Shown here: one piece after another, positions 31,601 to 45,600 of the stretch | Numbering within the stretch: position 1 is the first letter of the stretch | How the letters are laid out: every line of letters begins with the position of its first letter | From: Metallyticus violacea | Lineage: Eukaryota > Arthropoda > Insecta > Mantodea > Metallyticidae | Assembly: GCA_030762175.1 (NCBI GenBank) | Contig: CM060831.1 | Location: 28,779,001-28,843,000, forward strand | Length of the DNA: 64,000 bases | Direction: 5' to 3' | Program-made: the position numbers and the translations under genes | Notes under the pieces: generated by a model | The model's database searches: none | Told to the model about the DNA's origin: nothing | Seen by the model: the letters and a program-made list of their open reading frames with translations, nothing else

Positions 31601-33574
31601 TTGGTCTTGCACACACTTTTGTTGTAGTCTATGAGGGCTGTGTGATACTATCTCCATTTCTTTTTGTCTTGTTAAAGAGATATGGTACTTGTCCCTCTTT
31701 TGTTCAAGGTCTTTAGTCCACCATAATGCAACCTTGTCAGTATCACCAAAAGATCTAATTTATCAATCTGCATAATCCCACTTGAGAGATTCTGCATTTA
31801 GAGCTTCCATGGGATTCCTATAGATTTTGGTTTGGTTTATTTACGAATGCTCTTTAGCATCTCAGGTCATCAGCATCCCATTCGAATCAGGGCATGAAAT
31901 GGCCGACACATTTTGCTCAGAGGCCTCTTCTTTCAGGCATCAGGCTCTTTATCGTGCTGTAAATGTACGACACAGGACCCATGACTTTACTTCCCTTCAG
32001 AAGGAAGCCATACTTAGGAATTTTTCGCTCAAAAAAATCCATCGGTCCTGGCTGGGATCAAACCCTTGATCTTGGGTTTAGAAGGCAAATATGGTTACCA
32101 CTACACCATCATGACTGATGGATTCCAATAGAGATTAGCTCTTTTAACTACATTAACATAAATGATATATAGTTATGATTCAAAAGTGATAGTTCATCCA
32201 AGACCCTCCAAGATAATCTGAGTAGTAATATACTCAATACAAAAGGTAATTCAATAACTTCCTGCCTTATATGATTAATGAAGGTAGGCTTATTGCTGAC
32301 ATTAAGTATATATAGTTTACTAGAGAGCAGAAAGTCTAAAAGAAACTCACCTCTTTTGTTATCTTTATTGCCCCAGAATTCATGATAGGATTTGGCATCT
32401 CACCCATAGATGGTCTGTCCCCCTCTCTGAGTGTAGCATGTAACCAACTGTTCTAGTTCCCTGGTGGATAGGCTAGGGGAGATAGACAGAGCTCACAACA
32501 AGACTTTCTTCTCTCCCCTTACATCATAGTTGATTTCCACCATGGTAATGTCACTATAACAAAATTCTAGAAGAGGTAAGTATTGAATTCCATTGCAAAC
32601 AAGAATGCAGCTTCAAAGTTGATTGACCTTGCTGCAGTGTATCAACTTACCTTTACATCAATCATTCCTTCTTTATTGAAGGTTTTATAGAAGAAAGCTG
32701 AGGCCGCCTCCATGAGTTGAAGGTTGATCTGGAGGATCTTTAGGCTTATCCTTGGTTTAAATCACAGTTGTAATCCTAACAAAGCCCAAAAATGCTCTCT
32801 TGCCTAGATCTTTAAGGCCTTCGTAGTCCCCTGGAAGAGTTAGTACTCAGTTCCATGTCTGAGGCTTGCTCCAGAAGAGCTTCCTTGTCAAAGGAAGTGA
32901 TTGCTATTGCTAAGGGTTCACTAATGTGGTCCTCAGAAATAGGTTTTTAGTTTTTAAAAGTGGTTTTTGTAGTAGTTCCACTAGAAGCTAAGGATTTATA
33001 AGATCCACCCAGTTTTATACTGATTGTATTTGCCACTGTTCATATCAGAAGATCCATCCAATTTTTCTAGAAGAATGTAGAATAAACATTCAAGAAATCA
33101 TAAACATGTTAATATCCTCTGTACATTTTATAGGTCCACCACAGAATAAAGAAAATCTAATGCACTGGGAAAGAAACTGTACACTTTTAACGCTCATTTG
33201 AGCACATTTTCCTTATTATTACTGAAAAGGCCTTTGATAGTTTGCATGGGATATTTAACAACAGCAGTCATAATAAAAATTAAATCACAATGGTGCACTA
33301 TAAATTGCAAAACAAATGGCATGTTAATAAAAGAAATACACCTGTGTCATAACAAACTATGATTTTAGGTTGTAGTGGTAACATTGCAAGATCTACTACA
33401 GTGGCTGATGGGTGTTCCAGCAGGATTAAAGCTCAACTTTGCTTTGAATACTATGCTTGGGAAGTTCTTTTTGTATCACATCAATCTGTGGTGGACTTTT
33501 ATAGGTAGGATATGTATTTTTGTGAATATCTAAAATAATTCTTAGGAAGAACTTAAAATATTGATATATTATAA

Positions 33575-33613
<39 letters not shown>

Positions 33614-36600
33614 ATTTGTAAGAGTTATTTTTATTTTTAGCTCTTATTTAAATTTGTTTGCAGTGATTGCCAAGCCATTTATGGAGGTAATATTCCAGAT
33701 ATTCTTGTGCCTTGGACGCTTGGGTATCACATTTCAGGCATCAATCTTGGCAGACCTGCTCGCCCTTGTTAGCTTTCACAGCTACTGTATATATGTATAT
33801 GCTGCAAGGTAAAATAATATCACTAGTGATCCTTTTCATTGATTAGGTACCAAATATTATTATATGATATAAAAGGGGTTAGAAATAGTAATTTATGCTA
33901 CAGGAAGGTAAGTAGTAGTTACCAATTGAGGACAAGTCTGTGCCCAAGTGAAGTGAGGGCTGGCAATAGAGTCCAAGACTGGTCAACTCTACTTAGCACA
34001 AAAATTACATATAGTTTTTTTTAACATATTACGTAATTTTTTTATGTTATTTTGATTTTACGTGGCTTAAAGAAGTACTGAACTAAAAATATGAAATATT
34101 CAATAAACTAAAATAAGTAAAAGAGAAAATTAAAAGATGAATGGAAAATAACAAAATTCTTCATAATAAATACATTAGACTTAAAATACCTTTTCCTTTT
34201 GCATTATGTGGTTCTCTTCATGATGTCACACTACTAGAGGGACTCTGCTGTGCAAACTTTAAGCCATGATTTGCTGCAATGTCACTGTATCTGTACTAGT
34301 ATCTAGTCAGAATATTAACATTCTTTGCCTGAAGTACATTTAGTTTATATTTCTTAAAATTAAACAACCAGTTATATAGAAACACTAATTACAAATTGTC
34401 ATAATCCTTTAATTTTATCCATAATCTTTCCAGTAAACAAATACTTGATGGTTACTCCACTTGCAGTTGCAGTTGAAAGAAGTATTTGCCTTTAGTTTTA
34501 TTTGTATTTGTGTGTATGAGTAGAGACCCCATATTTCTTAGAATGTCACTTCTATCCATTATTCCTGAAAATACAAAATCTGTGGGGATTTATTTTGATG
34601 TATCTCAGATATAATTTTATAAAGCATTTCTAGTTGGCAGAATATAGACTTCCTAATGTGCTTTTTCTTGTAAATCCATTCATTAGATGCCTTTGAAATT
34701 CTAACACCCTTCCCAACTTCCCTGTTATCCGAATAGGTGTACAGCTCTCATTGACCTTATGTAAATTCCTTGCAAAGAAAAATGTGTTCAGTTGGTAACG
34801 TATTTTAATCTTTTGTTGTGGTAAGATTAGAGGGAGCTTGTGTGATAAAAATTACTTACATGTTCAAATCACCTAAGAATTCTTTGTTCATAATGATATC
34901 CAATAATATTCTATGTTCCTAGGAATTATTTTTTAGCTATGCCATCCTTTTTATTTTTCCCAACTCAGTTCTTCATGCTCACAAGAATAAAAGTTTGTAC
35001 CTGTTTCCCAGGAGTGGATATTATTTATATATTGCAAAATTAAAATAAACTTCTCTTTTAAGATTTTAAAAAATTGAGTCAAGATTGTAACATACACACC
35101 ACTAAAATTCAATAAAAAAGGAAGACTAATTTCTTCTTTCTCTTTTAAGAGTTCCTCATAACTAGCAAAAGACCATCATGAATGATTGTACAATGACTGT
35201 TTTCATTCTTGCAGTATGGAACTTCTACCCCACTGTTATTGATTTTCTTAATGAAAGATTTTGCTACATTCAAAACATCAAGTTCGTGAATTATGATTTG
35301 TTTTCATGAAAGATCAAATTCCTGTATGCAAATTAACAAAAATATTTTATGGGTAATTTTTCAATTATTAAATTCAAAAGTTTTTCATAAGCTGCTCTTT
35401 CCAAATTTCCATCCTCTAGTTCTCCTTTGTACAACAATAAAATCTAATTTTTATTTGTCTTCAGATTCATGTTAGGATAAGTTACACTCTTTGCAGAGAA
35501 ATCCAATAAATCATACTGTTCATCACCTGATGTATACTAATTCAGAGCAAACTCTTAATTGTTTTTTCTTAAGCCAAGAACAATATACTGTAGGTAAAGG
35601 ACCTTTTTCACATGTTTATAAAAGTTTAGAAACAATTTTAAGACACTTGTAAATGTAAGGCTCATTCCTTACAAATGCATACCAAATGCAATAGAAATAT
35701 TGGCATTTAAGACACCTGCAAATGCCCAAGTAAAAGCATGTCCGTTAGTACAATGTGTTTTTATAACAATGCAGGCTCCTTTCTTTCCTATGACAGCTTT
35801 GCACACTGAAGCATAGCAGAAACTACATAATTTGAACAATAAAAGCAAAGCTCTAACAAAAAAAATGCGGCAGTAAATGTTCTCCTTTTATGTTGGTGTT
35901 ACGATCATCCTTGTCACAACAATTGAGAATGGCATTGTATTTTATGTAAGTACTTATTATATACACCTAATTGTAACATGTTTTTTCTTTTGATATTCAT
36001 TAATTCACTATTTTATTAAAACATGTCAAACAGCACTACTACTACTAAGCTACCGCCACCACCTCTTACAAGTACCATCTGAGGATTGTGATTCCATATC
36101 CACATCTAATTCACTTTCATTTATGTCATCACAAAATATTTAATCTGTAAGTTTCACTTCCTAATTCACACCAAATATAGGCACTTCATTTGCTATGTCT
36201 ATGCTCTCCTGGACAGATATGCTTTCATCCTTCTTTTCAGCACTATTGCAATTTAATAAGTCAACTTCTTTCTCGAATGAAGATTCTAATTTTTTTTTAA
36301 AGGGATGATTTCCCATCTGACCCTAAATTTTTCCTTTGGTAGTAATCAACCTTTCAAAATGTCACATTCCTTAAAATCAGTTTCACTGAAATGTCGACCA
36401 CAAATAACAGCATTTCTAGTTGAAACAAATTGTTTTCTTTTTGTACAATTTACCCATATTTTATGCAGTTTTTGGAATTGTTCCTAGTATCCTACCTGGG
36501 GATGAAAACCAGAGTTATTAGAACCTCCAGAAACAAAACATCCTGGCATATTAATCACATTTAAAAGTATATTGTACAATAACACAAAGAACTAAGCTTC

Positions 36601-39600
36601 AATACATTAAAAATACAGTAAAACAAAAATTACTATACAGCAAAGTACAAGGAACTCACACCAAGGCACACATCACAACAAACTGCAGCAATTGAAATTG
36701 AAATTTATTGAAAATATCCCAATAGACTACATAGTATACTACATTTAAATATATATATATATATATATACTTTATGAATTCATTACGAAATGAGATCTAA
36801 AAATACACAAAAAATAATACTAATCTTCTTATTATTATGTTTGTTCTTGAGTTGCTCATTTATATTCTGATCCAAATATGCACAACTCCCGTTATTAGTG
36901 TATTAGTGACCATCATATTGCTTTATTATCCTATCTATTCTTATTTATCTGACTTCTAAGGTTATGTTTACCTCTATCTTCCTCTAATCATTTTTATTCA
37001 TTGCCCTCTAACTTTGCCCAAATTTATATCCTTCTCTCCTTTTACAGTTAAAATCTTTCTAATTAATAGTTCTCCATCTAAATTCTTCCATTTTTTGTTA
37101 TCAAGCTTGTTCTCTCCATAACTTTGTTTGCCTACAGTGTAATAAAAAATGAAAATCTGTATTGGTTTCTTCATACATTAGACCTCTTTATCATATCCTA
37201 ATAATTGTATAAAATATAGTGAACTTTTGTAACAGTGGTGTCAATTATTAACATTTAAGAGAAATTGAGTCGTGATAGTAACATACACACCACTAAAATT
37301 GAATTAAATGGAAGACTAGTTTCGGGAGCCATCGCTCCTATCATCAATTCCTGGTCGACTGCCGGCCTCGCTGTTTGTGATAGATCGATTCATCTCTGGT
37401 GGAGGTTTGATGAACTTTTGTATTAGTACATCACTTGGCTGGATTTCGAAATTAAAAACTTTATCCTTATTCTTCCAAATATAGATATTTTCCCAGACTG
37501 TAAGTTCAGTTTTTCCTTTAATATTTTTAAGTAATTTGGGGTTTTTATTAATGTTATGTTGTTCTTTCCAAAAGTGCCAAGCTACCGCTGATTTTTCTTC
37601 TTGTTTTTGATTTATATTCCTAATGTGTTCTTTAGCTTTAGCTCAAAAACAAGAAGAAAAATCGGCGGTAGCTTGGCACTTTTGGAAAGAACAACATAAC
37701 ATTAATAAAAACCCCAAATTACTTAAAAATATTAAAGGAAAAACTGAACTTACAGTCTGGGAAAATATCTATATTTGGAAGAATAAGGATAAAGTTTTTA
37801 ATTTCGAAATCCAGCTAAGTGATGTACTAATACAAAAGTTCATCAAACCTCCACCAGAGATGAATCGATCTATCACAAACAGCGAGGCCGGCAGTCGACC
37901 AGGAACTGATGATAGGAGCGATGGCTCCCGAAACTAGTCTTCCATTTAATTCAATTTTAGTGGTGTGTATGTTACTATCACGACTCAATTTCTCTTAAAT
38001 GTTAATATCCTAATACTTTTAAATTCATAGCTCCAGTTCTAGCTCGTGCAAACCCTTCCTGACTTGCATTATCACACTGCTTTATATATTTTTTCCGACC
38101 CCATACTATTTTTATTTCTTTATAAAGTCTCAATGAACTCTTTTCTCCCATAATATCAAATATTTCTTGTCTTTCAATATCTTCCAATCTTAGGTTTATT
38201 TTTTTTCCAGAATCCACTATTTTGGTATTCCTATTCATCCATAAGCTTCCTAAACCTATCTGTGTAAAATTCCTTGCACTTTGAGATAACATGTACCTTT
38301 CCACTTAAATTTCTCTTGGATCCTGAAACATACTTTAATAATATCAGTCTCTTCCAATGTGATAATGTTTATCTTCAATGAATACCTACCTAATTCTAGT
38401 TGTGCTACACCATTACGGGAAGTTGTTGGTAAACCTAAGGTCAGTTATAAAACCTTCTATTTATTTTATTAACATGCATCCTCTAAGCCCCATATTTCTA
38501 CCCCATATAGATTTTTGCTTTTACTGTGGCTGTGTAAATTCTTTGGAACCATTTCACTCTTATATCTGGAATTTTTCTTAAACATGCTCTTATAACACTC
38601 ATTGCCATTTTTTCTGTTCATTCTAACTTCCATTAGAACTTAATCTTGTCCTCAGATAATTAAATTTTCTTACTACCTCTATTTCTCTCTTATTTAACTG
38701 CCATTTTTCATCCTTTTGCAATTTTTAATCTTCTTTTAAAGCCCTAGATATAGATACAATTACTTTAAAAACCTAGATATAGATACAATTACTAAATCAT
38801 CTGCAAAAAGCAACTCTGGTATTTATTTATTTATTGTTTATTATTGGTAAATGAAAACTGCAATAGCTATTGTGACTGGGTGTTTCATTTGCTAGTGGCG
38901 TGACATCACCTGATCCAGAGCAGAAATAATTCTCTTTACTTTTCCTAGAAAGTGGCTTTGCCTAAAATACAAGAGTATTAGTGTTATAATCAGCCCAGAC
39001 TGATCTAACAAATAGTAAAAATATAAATTTTTAGTTCAGTTTTTCTTTAATATCAGGGAATATATCAAGTTTTAGTATTCTATTATAGTTGCTATGCAAT
39101 TGAAGAAAATATATGAAATTGTTTACATACAGAAAACCACAGATTACTAGAAAACTGAGTATTTAGTTGTTTTGTTGCTAAACCTTCTTTTTTATTTACT
39201 TCCGTAGGAGGTAAGTAACTTACTTTCCATCATCAGTAGCAACTAACACCATTAAGGCAAAATCTACTTAACTCCCTAAAAATAACATCATAATAGCATC
39301 TTACTATAATGACAGTAGAAAAATGTTTATTAAAGATTAAATTTACTAATTAATTAATTTGATTAATGCTTCTTAGATAGCTAACCATATTTCTGTCAAG
39401 TGAATAAAATAAAATACAGCAAGTCAGACCCTCCTTCCTTTCATCTTTCCTTCTCTTCCTCTCTCTCTTTTCCCTCTTTCTATTACATACTCTGCTAAAT
39501 ATTATAATTTTTTAGAATGATGTTTAAGTTATCAATAGTGCAGAGTCCATTTGTGCCATAGAAACTGAGAACTAACTTTTTCAGAGTGAGGAAAACTCCA

Positions 39601-42600
39601 GAAAAGAAGTAACTAGGACTACTTGATCAAGACTGAGTCATAGGTATGTATTTCATTTATAACAACAAATAGATATAAAGTTTTCCTCATTGTTTTAGGC
39701 TTTACAATCTTCAAGTGTCTGGATTGATTGCACTATGGCGTCTCTTCTTAGGAAGGAAGTGGAATCCATTGAGGGGACGTGTGGACTCCTGCCAGTATGC
39801 CCCAGATCAGCTGTTTATAGGCACACTTGCATTCACCATATTGCTGTTTCTTCTTCCTACTACAATCATGTACTATGTAGTATTTGCCACGGTATGTGAC
39901 AAACACTATAAAATGAGAAAACATTGTAAATTTATTACAATAAGCTCATTTTCAAATAGCACAGTGATGATCTTTATGTGCAGTAAATGTGGTATAACCC
40001 ATCTACTGTACTATTCTTATACAAGTGACTTTCTAAAAGTTCTCGACCTGACTCAGAGATGTCATGAAGATGACCAAATTCTATGATAGTTAAGTATCAT
40101 CCTTTAGATGGCAAGCTGTAAAGTTTCAAATGCACAAGCATAGTCATTTTTTTGTGATGATCATGTAAACAAACTATTTTTAACATTTTCTATAAATGGA
40201 TTATGTTGAAAAATAAAAAAAAAAAATCTCTTAAATCTTTTGTTTTCCTGGTCAGGTTGGGAACTTTTAGAACACCTTTCATATGGCTGTGTTTCGTCTT
40301 GTACCAACATTATTTTTTATGTCACTTGCTTATATTACTTTTTAATTTTCTGTCAACGTGTTCTTACCTTTTTCCTATTACTGGTATCAACATTTTTTAT
40401 TAAAACTTACCTTTTTCCTATTATTGATATTGAAAAATTTTTATTAAAGAGGGTTTTAGGTTCCTCACGGGAATTTTGTGAAGTTCTTAACTTATACAAT
40501 AATTGTAGGTGGATAAAATTGCCTAAACCCTATATTCTGGGCTAAGAACTATTAGCAGGATTGTCAGTGCAATGAGACAGTCTTTATATCTTTAAAAAGT
40601 ATTTTGAATACCTTCATTGTCCAGTTTGCAGCTACTAATCTGGAGGTCCTGAGTTCAGTTCCCAGTCAGGTCAAGCTGTCTTGAAGCTTTTCCCTAAGCT
40701 GAGAGGATGAATGCCAAATAGATTTAGGTGCTAGGGACTGCAAGCTCATTTGCACCATCATTAATTAATTCCAATCATACTACAGATTTATGCCCATAAT
40801 TCACATTCAATCAACAGACATCATACAAGAAGACCAATGCGGTCAAAGCAACAATAAATGACATTTTTTTTCTTCCCCCCCCCCCCTAGTCATCAAGCTA
40901 ACTTTCACAAGCCATCCCTTCTAAAGAAGGCCTTGCTCTTTACAGGACACATTGACCAACTCATTTGTCCTAATAAATGGCTATAGAGCAATTGGTGGAA
41001 TGAATGTTATAGAAAAATGAAGGTGAAGAAAACCTGCCAAGATGTTACTTTATTTGCCACAAATCCTATTTACACCTACTAGGATAAAATGTAAGTCACC
41101 TCTATGGGATATAAGCAGTCTACTCCCTCAGCCATAGCCCTGCTGACCTAGAAATGTATTACAAAAACATTATTTATATTTTAAAATGCTGAGTCAATCA
41201 GAAAATTGTATCCATTGGTCCATGGGCAGGTAAAGTTTCTTTTGGTAAAATGTTCCAGTTTCCTGTTAGTCTTCCTTTATCTATGCAATGTAGAAAATTG
41301 AAAAGTATATGTATATTTAAATAGTTGGGATTTTCACAGCGAAACAGTATAATATAACAACTTATTTATGAGGAATTCCCTCAAATTTCACTAGTTTTGT
41401 TCCACTTACTTGGACATGTTTTGAAGACTGTTGCTTTTATCATCAGCCATATCATAGAGTACTCAGATCCCTAAAAGAAAACAGCTTAATTTACAGTAGG
41501 GCTGACAGGAAACAAAATTGTCATAATGAATGAGACAGATTATGATAACAGCATGTACAATTCTAGATAGCCAGGATTATAAAAAAATCATAACTGATCC
41601 TATCCAGAAATATGTTAGTTCAGTAAATAAACTACTAAAATATGTAACCATTCTAAATGAGAAACAAAAAAAAGATTATGCCAGACATTGGTAGGAACCA
41701 AGCCCAGAATCTATGGCCTCCGAAAATATATAAACCTGGTAATAAAATGAGGCCTATAGTAAATACAGTAAATTCATTCACATACAATTTAGCCAATTAC
41801 CTTTTAAAAAAGTTAAATAGTTTACTGAAATACAAAAGCCAAAGCATAAAAATCTCATCAGAATTAATACTGACATGTGAAACTGGAAAACAGGAATTTG
41901 CTAGTTTCTTATGATGTGATCTCTCTGTTTCCTAGCATCCCCAAGAAAAACTAATAAATATCATAAAAATATGACTAACCTCAATAAACCTACTTGGAGA
42001 AGTAAGAGAATAGTATCTAAACCTTGCCAAAATTTGCATCAATCAAAACCTATCCTAAGCTTAGGTATTCGTTTTTTACACTGAACTCCATTTACTTAAA
42101 GTACAGTAAATGGAGTTCAGTGTAAAAATGAATACCTAAGTTTAGGATATATTACCACTCCATGGTCAACAGCTTCATAAGTACAATATTTATAATCAAA
42201 ACCTACTTCACATTCAGAGACAATATATATGTACACAAAAGAAGGGTTTAGCAATGGGAAACCCACTCTCACCATTCTTAGCAGATATGTACATGAGTTT
42301 CTTGGAAACAAAATTAGTTGCGGTTTTCCCACATATGTACAAAAGTTGGTACCATTATGTTGATGATGTCTTTGCAATAGAAATGGAAAGAGGATGCATT
42401 TGAACTATTCAACCTACAAGAGAGAGCCATTAAATTCACAATGGGAATAGAAAACAACAAGGTTCTTTCTTTCCTGGGTATAAAAATTATAAAAAATTAC
42501 AATATATTGAAATTTGGCATATTCAGAAAAACTACCCCTACAGATAATTATATAAAAAACAACAGCCACAATCCAAAACAATATAAACTCACAAAGGCAA

Positions 42601-45600
42601 GGCAGGATACAAATTAGAGTACTGGAAAATCATAGATATAGCACAGAAAAATGAATACACAACAGATCTGGTCAAGAAGAAAATAGAAAAGTTCAAAAAA
42701 CAAATAAAAGACATCACCACACTAAAAGGCAACAACAAGATCATATATGTAAGAAATTTACATTCCATCCATAGGCACACCAAAAATTCCAGAAGATTTT
42801 TAAAGATGTCGACATTATTTTGGCTCCAGTGAGCAAATGCAAGCAAATGCAAACCTAAAAATTATCACAAAAGACAACATTTCACCATGAAAACAATCAG
42901 GCATTTACAAAATCAGACTGCAATATGAAATATTTAGGTAATACAAAAAAGGAACAGTACACTATGGTTTAAGAAACACTTTTTTCTTTTTTGAAAAGTG
43001 TTTAATGCCAGTTTTTTCTACTGAGGCACCATGGGTGGTGGACACTGATGATACATGAGATGAAATAATAAATTGGGGAAGAATTTTTTTTTAAAGGAAG
43101 GAAATGTTCCAGGCCTAAGTTTAGGGTACCTCCCCAGCATTAGTCATTTATGAGAACTTGGGAAAACCTGAAAAAACCTCAGGAAGGCAGGACAGTCCTG
43201 GCAGGAATTAAACCCCAGACCTTCTGTTCACAAGTGCGCACCTTAACGACCTTGGCCACCCGTGGCGGTGAGGAACACATGAGAAATGTAAAATATAAAT
43301 ACACAGAAAATTAAGCAGTAGCATACCATTTCTGACAAAAAAAAACCCATTGAATTATCTGTGTGGGAAAATATATTCATAAATGAAAACAAGGAAAATT
43401 TAGTTAATTTTGATCTTTCAAACAAGTGTCACCTCATCACAAAGTTCATAAAATCCACAGAGCCACATCTCAATACCATGCAGGGAAGCTGACAGTGGAA
43501 CCGTGCTGATGATGAAGGCAATAGTCTTGGAAACATGTCCAAGTAAGTGGAACAACACTAGTGAAATTTGAGTGAATTCCTCATAAATAATTTGTTTCAT
43601 TATATGTATGTATTTTGTACCTGGTTGGGGGCAGAGTTTATGATACATTGAAGAAAATCTTATTTTCTTATAGAACATGTTTATTCTGTTTTTCATAACA
43701 TAACAGTGTGCAGAAACTGTTATCTTATGGAATGGAAATTCTGTTAATTTATTCGCAGGTGTTTGCTATTACAGAGTGAATCCTAGAATATTGTTAATTA
43801 ATAAGATGACTTCTTAAATGTAAATTGGAACTTGCACAGTGAAGCTAATCATATTAATTGATATCATTGTATGATTGTTGAACTTTAGTCTGGCTAAAAT
43901 ATTCTCGAAACCGTTCCATACATTTATGAAAAGTAAGTGAAGCTTTAAGAGTGTGTAGTTGAACTGAATCATACAATGATATCAATTAAGATGACTTCTG
44001 TTGATCATAGGGCAAGCAAATACTGTAATTCAAATTCTATTAATGCTTATGTTTAAAATATTAATATGTTAATTGAATATTATTGCAGATCAAGTGTTAA
44101 ATGTCGCTTCTTGTTAAAGCATTTTTGTTCTGAGAATGTGTGCCCCTTCTCCCTTTTTAATTTTTTAAGTATTCAGATGTAAGATTCATTCATTAACCTG
44201 AACCATTTTTGGAAATAACACATCTTTAGTTATAAAATATTATCTGCAAAGTTGTAATAGCAGTAATGCATTAAAAAAGTAAGCTGAAAGAAAATGAATG
44301 TAAATGTTATATTGTTACAGCTCCGTGTTGTAATTGTGGGCCTTGGAGGACTGTTGATAAGGGTACGATATGTATTGCAGTGTCTTCCATTATATGTCAG
44401 TGTACTGTGGTTTCTCCAATCTACTGCAGTTAGCAGTAAGTAACAGTTTCTCTTTGTTCCAAATGCTTCCAACATGATTATCTTTATCTAATATTGAAAT
44501 GAAACAATTCTTTATTACTGAATGCTGTGTTTTTACTCTACAGAAATAAACTACCATATTAATTAAATTAAAAATAATTGATTTTACCACATCCTTCATT
44601 AACTATCAACCTATAATCTCTTTGGAATTGTAAATAACTGTTATTGACCTATTTTTTCAACTTCATTAGGTAGGATGAAACACAAGAATGGATATGAAAT
44701 ATTAATAATAAGAATTTAAAATGATTGAGTCAAATTTGTAACACATCACTAATATTTAAAAAAAAAAAAAAAAGAAAAAAGAAAAAAAAGAAGAGGAAAG
44801 GAAAATTAAGTTTCTGGAGCTAGTCAGATTACTTTGACCTCACTCCTCCTGACCACATCTGCATTCAAGTGAAAAGGTGGAAATCCCTTGATATCATATC
44901 AGGGCCATATGGTCAGTGTGGGTACTGCTCTCATTTGATCTTCTGGAGGAGTTTCTGTGTCTATGTCACTGTAGGATTGGCATTAATGTGAAAGAAGGTA
45001 ACACTCTTCTTTTGTCTAATATTGTTCTTCAGAGTTATTGGAAAGCCTTGCTGTACAATGCTACATTGATAGTCATTTCACTCATGAATTCAGTTAAAAA
45101 CTTCTTCAGACCCAAAAAAGAATATGCATCCCTGTTTGAATTGCTCTTTTGTGTAAACAATTTGGAGCTGCATTCCTGTATTTTGTCCAGGAAATTGTCC
45201 CCTTCATCATGATAGCATTGCATAAACTCTAAAGCTGCACCCATTTACTGAGACTTGTGGTTGTCAGTGAGCTTTATCCAACCCACTATGTACAAATTTT
45301 GCTGTACCATGCTTTGGGGTTACAATATCCTTGAACTATCCTTGAAATATTAGAATTATATGAATCTATACCTTTCACAAACAAGTTGTTTCATTTGTTC
45401 ACATCTTCTGTTGCAAGAAACTTTGACCGTCCTCATTATGACCTTTAGTGCAACTTCTTTTATGAACGAAAAGCACGTTATAACAACTATGTTGCCATAG
45501 AAGAAAGTAACAATGCACACATAAGCCATACTGCTAACACATGAATAGAAATGGAAGGGGGAAAAAAAAAAACTAATTTAGTGATTTCGTTATTAATTAA

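Larger units (their letters stand above)
41340..43610 (+). mobile_element. Penelope-like element P4 (RT, GIY start, inverted terminal copies)
   Basis: The RT core is at 42214-42405 in one frame: [37 protein letters not shown] and the catalytic [11 protein letters not shown]. The later part reads FLGIKIIKN (near 42473), and the GIY motif of the endonuclease is SGIYKIR at about 42897. A family A SINE separates this from the C-terminal part [20 protein letters not shown] (about 43357-43410). The last 90 bases (43500-43590: TGATGATGAAGGC...GGAAACATGTCCAAGTAAG) are inverted at 41370-41460, so the element has termini in opposite orientation. Multiple stops. Confidence 0.85.
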
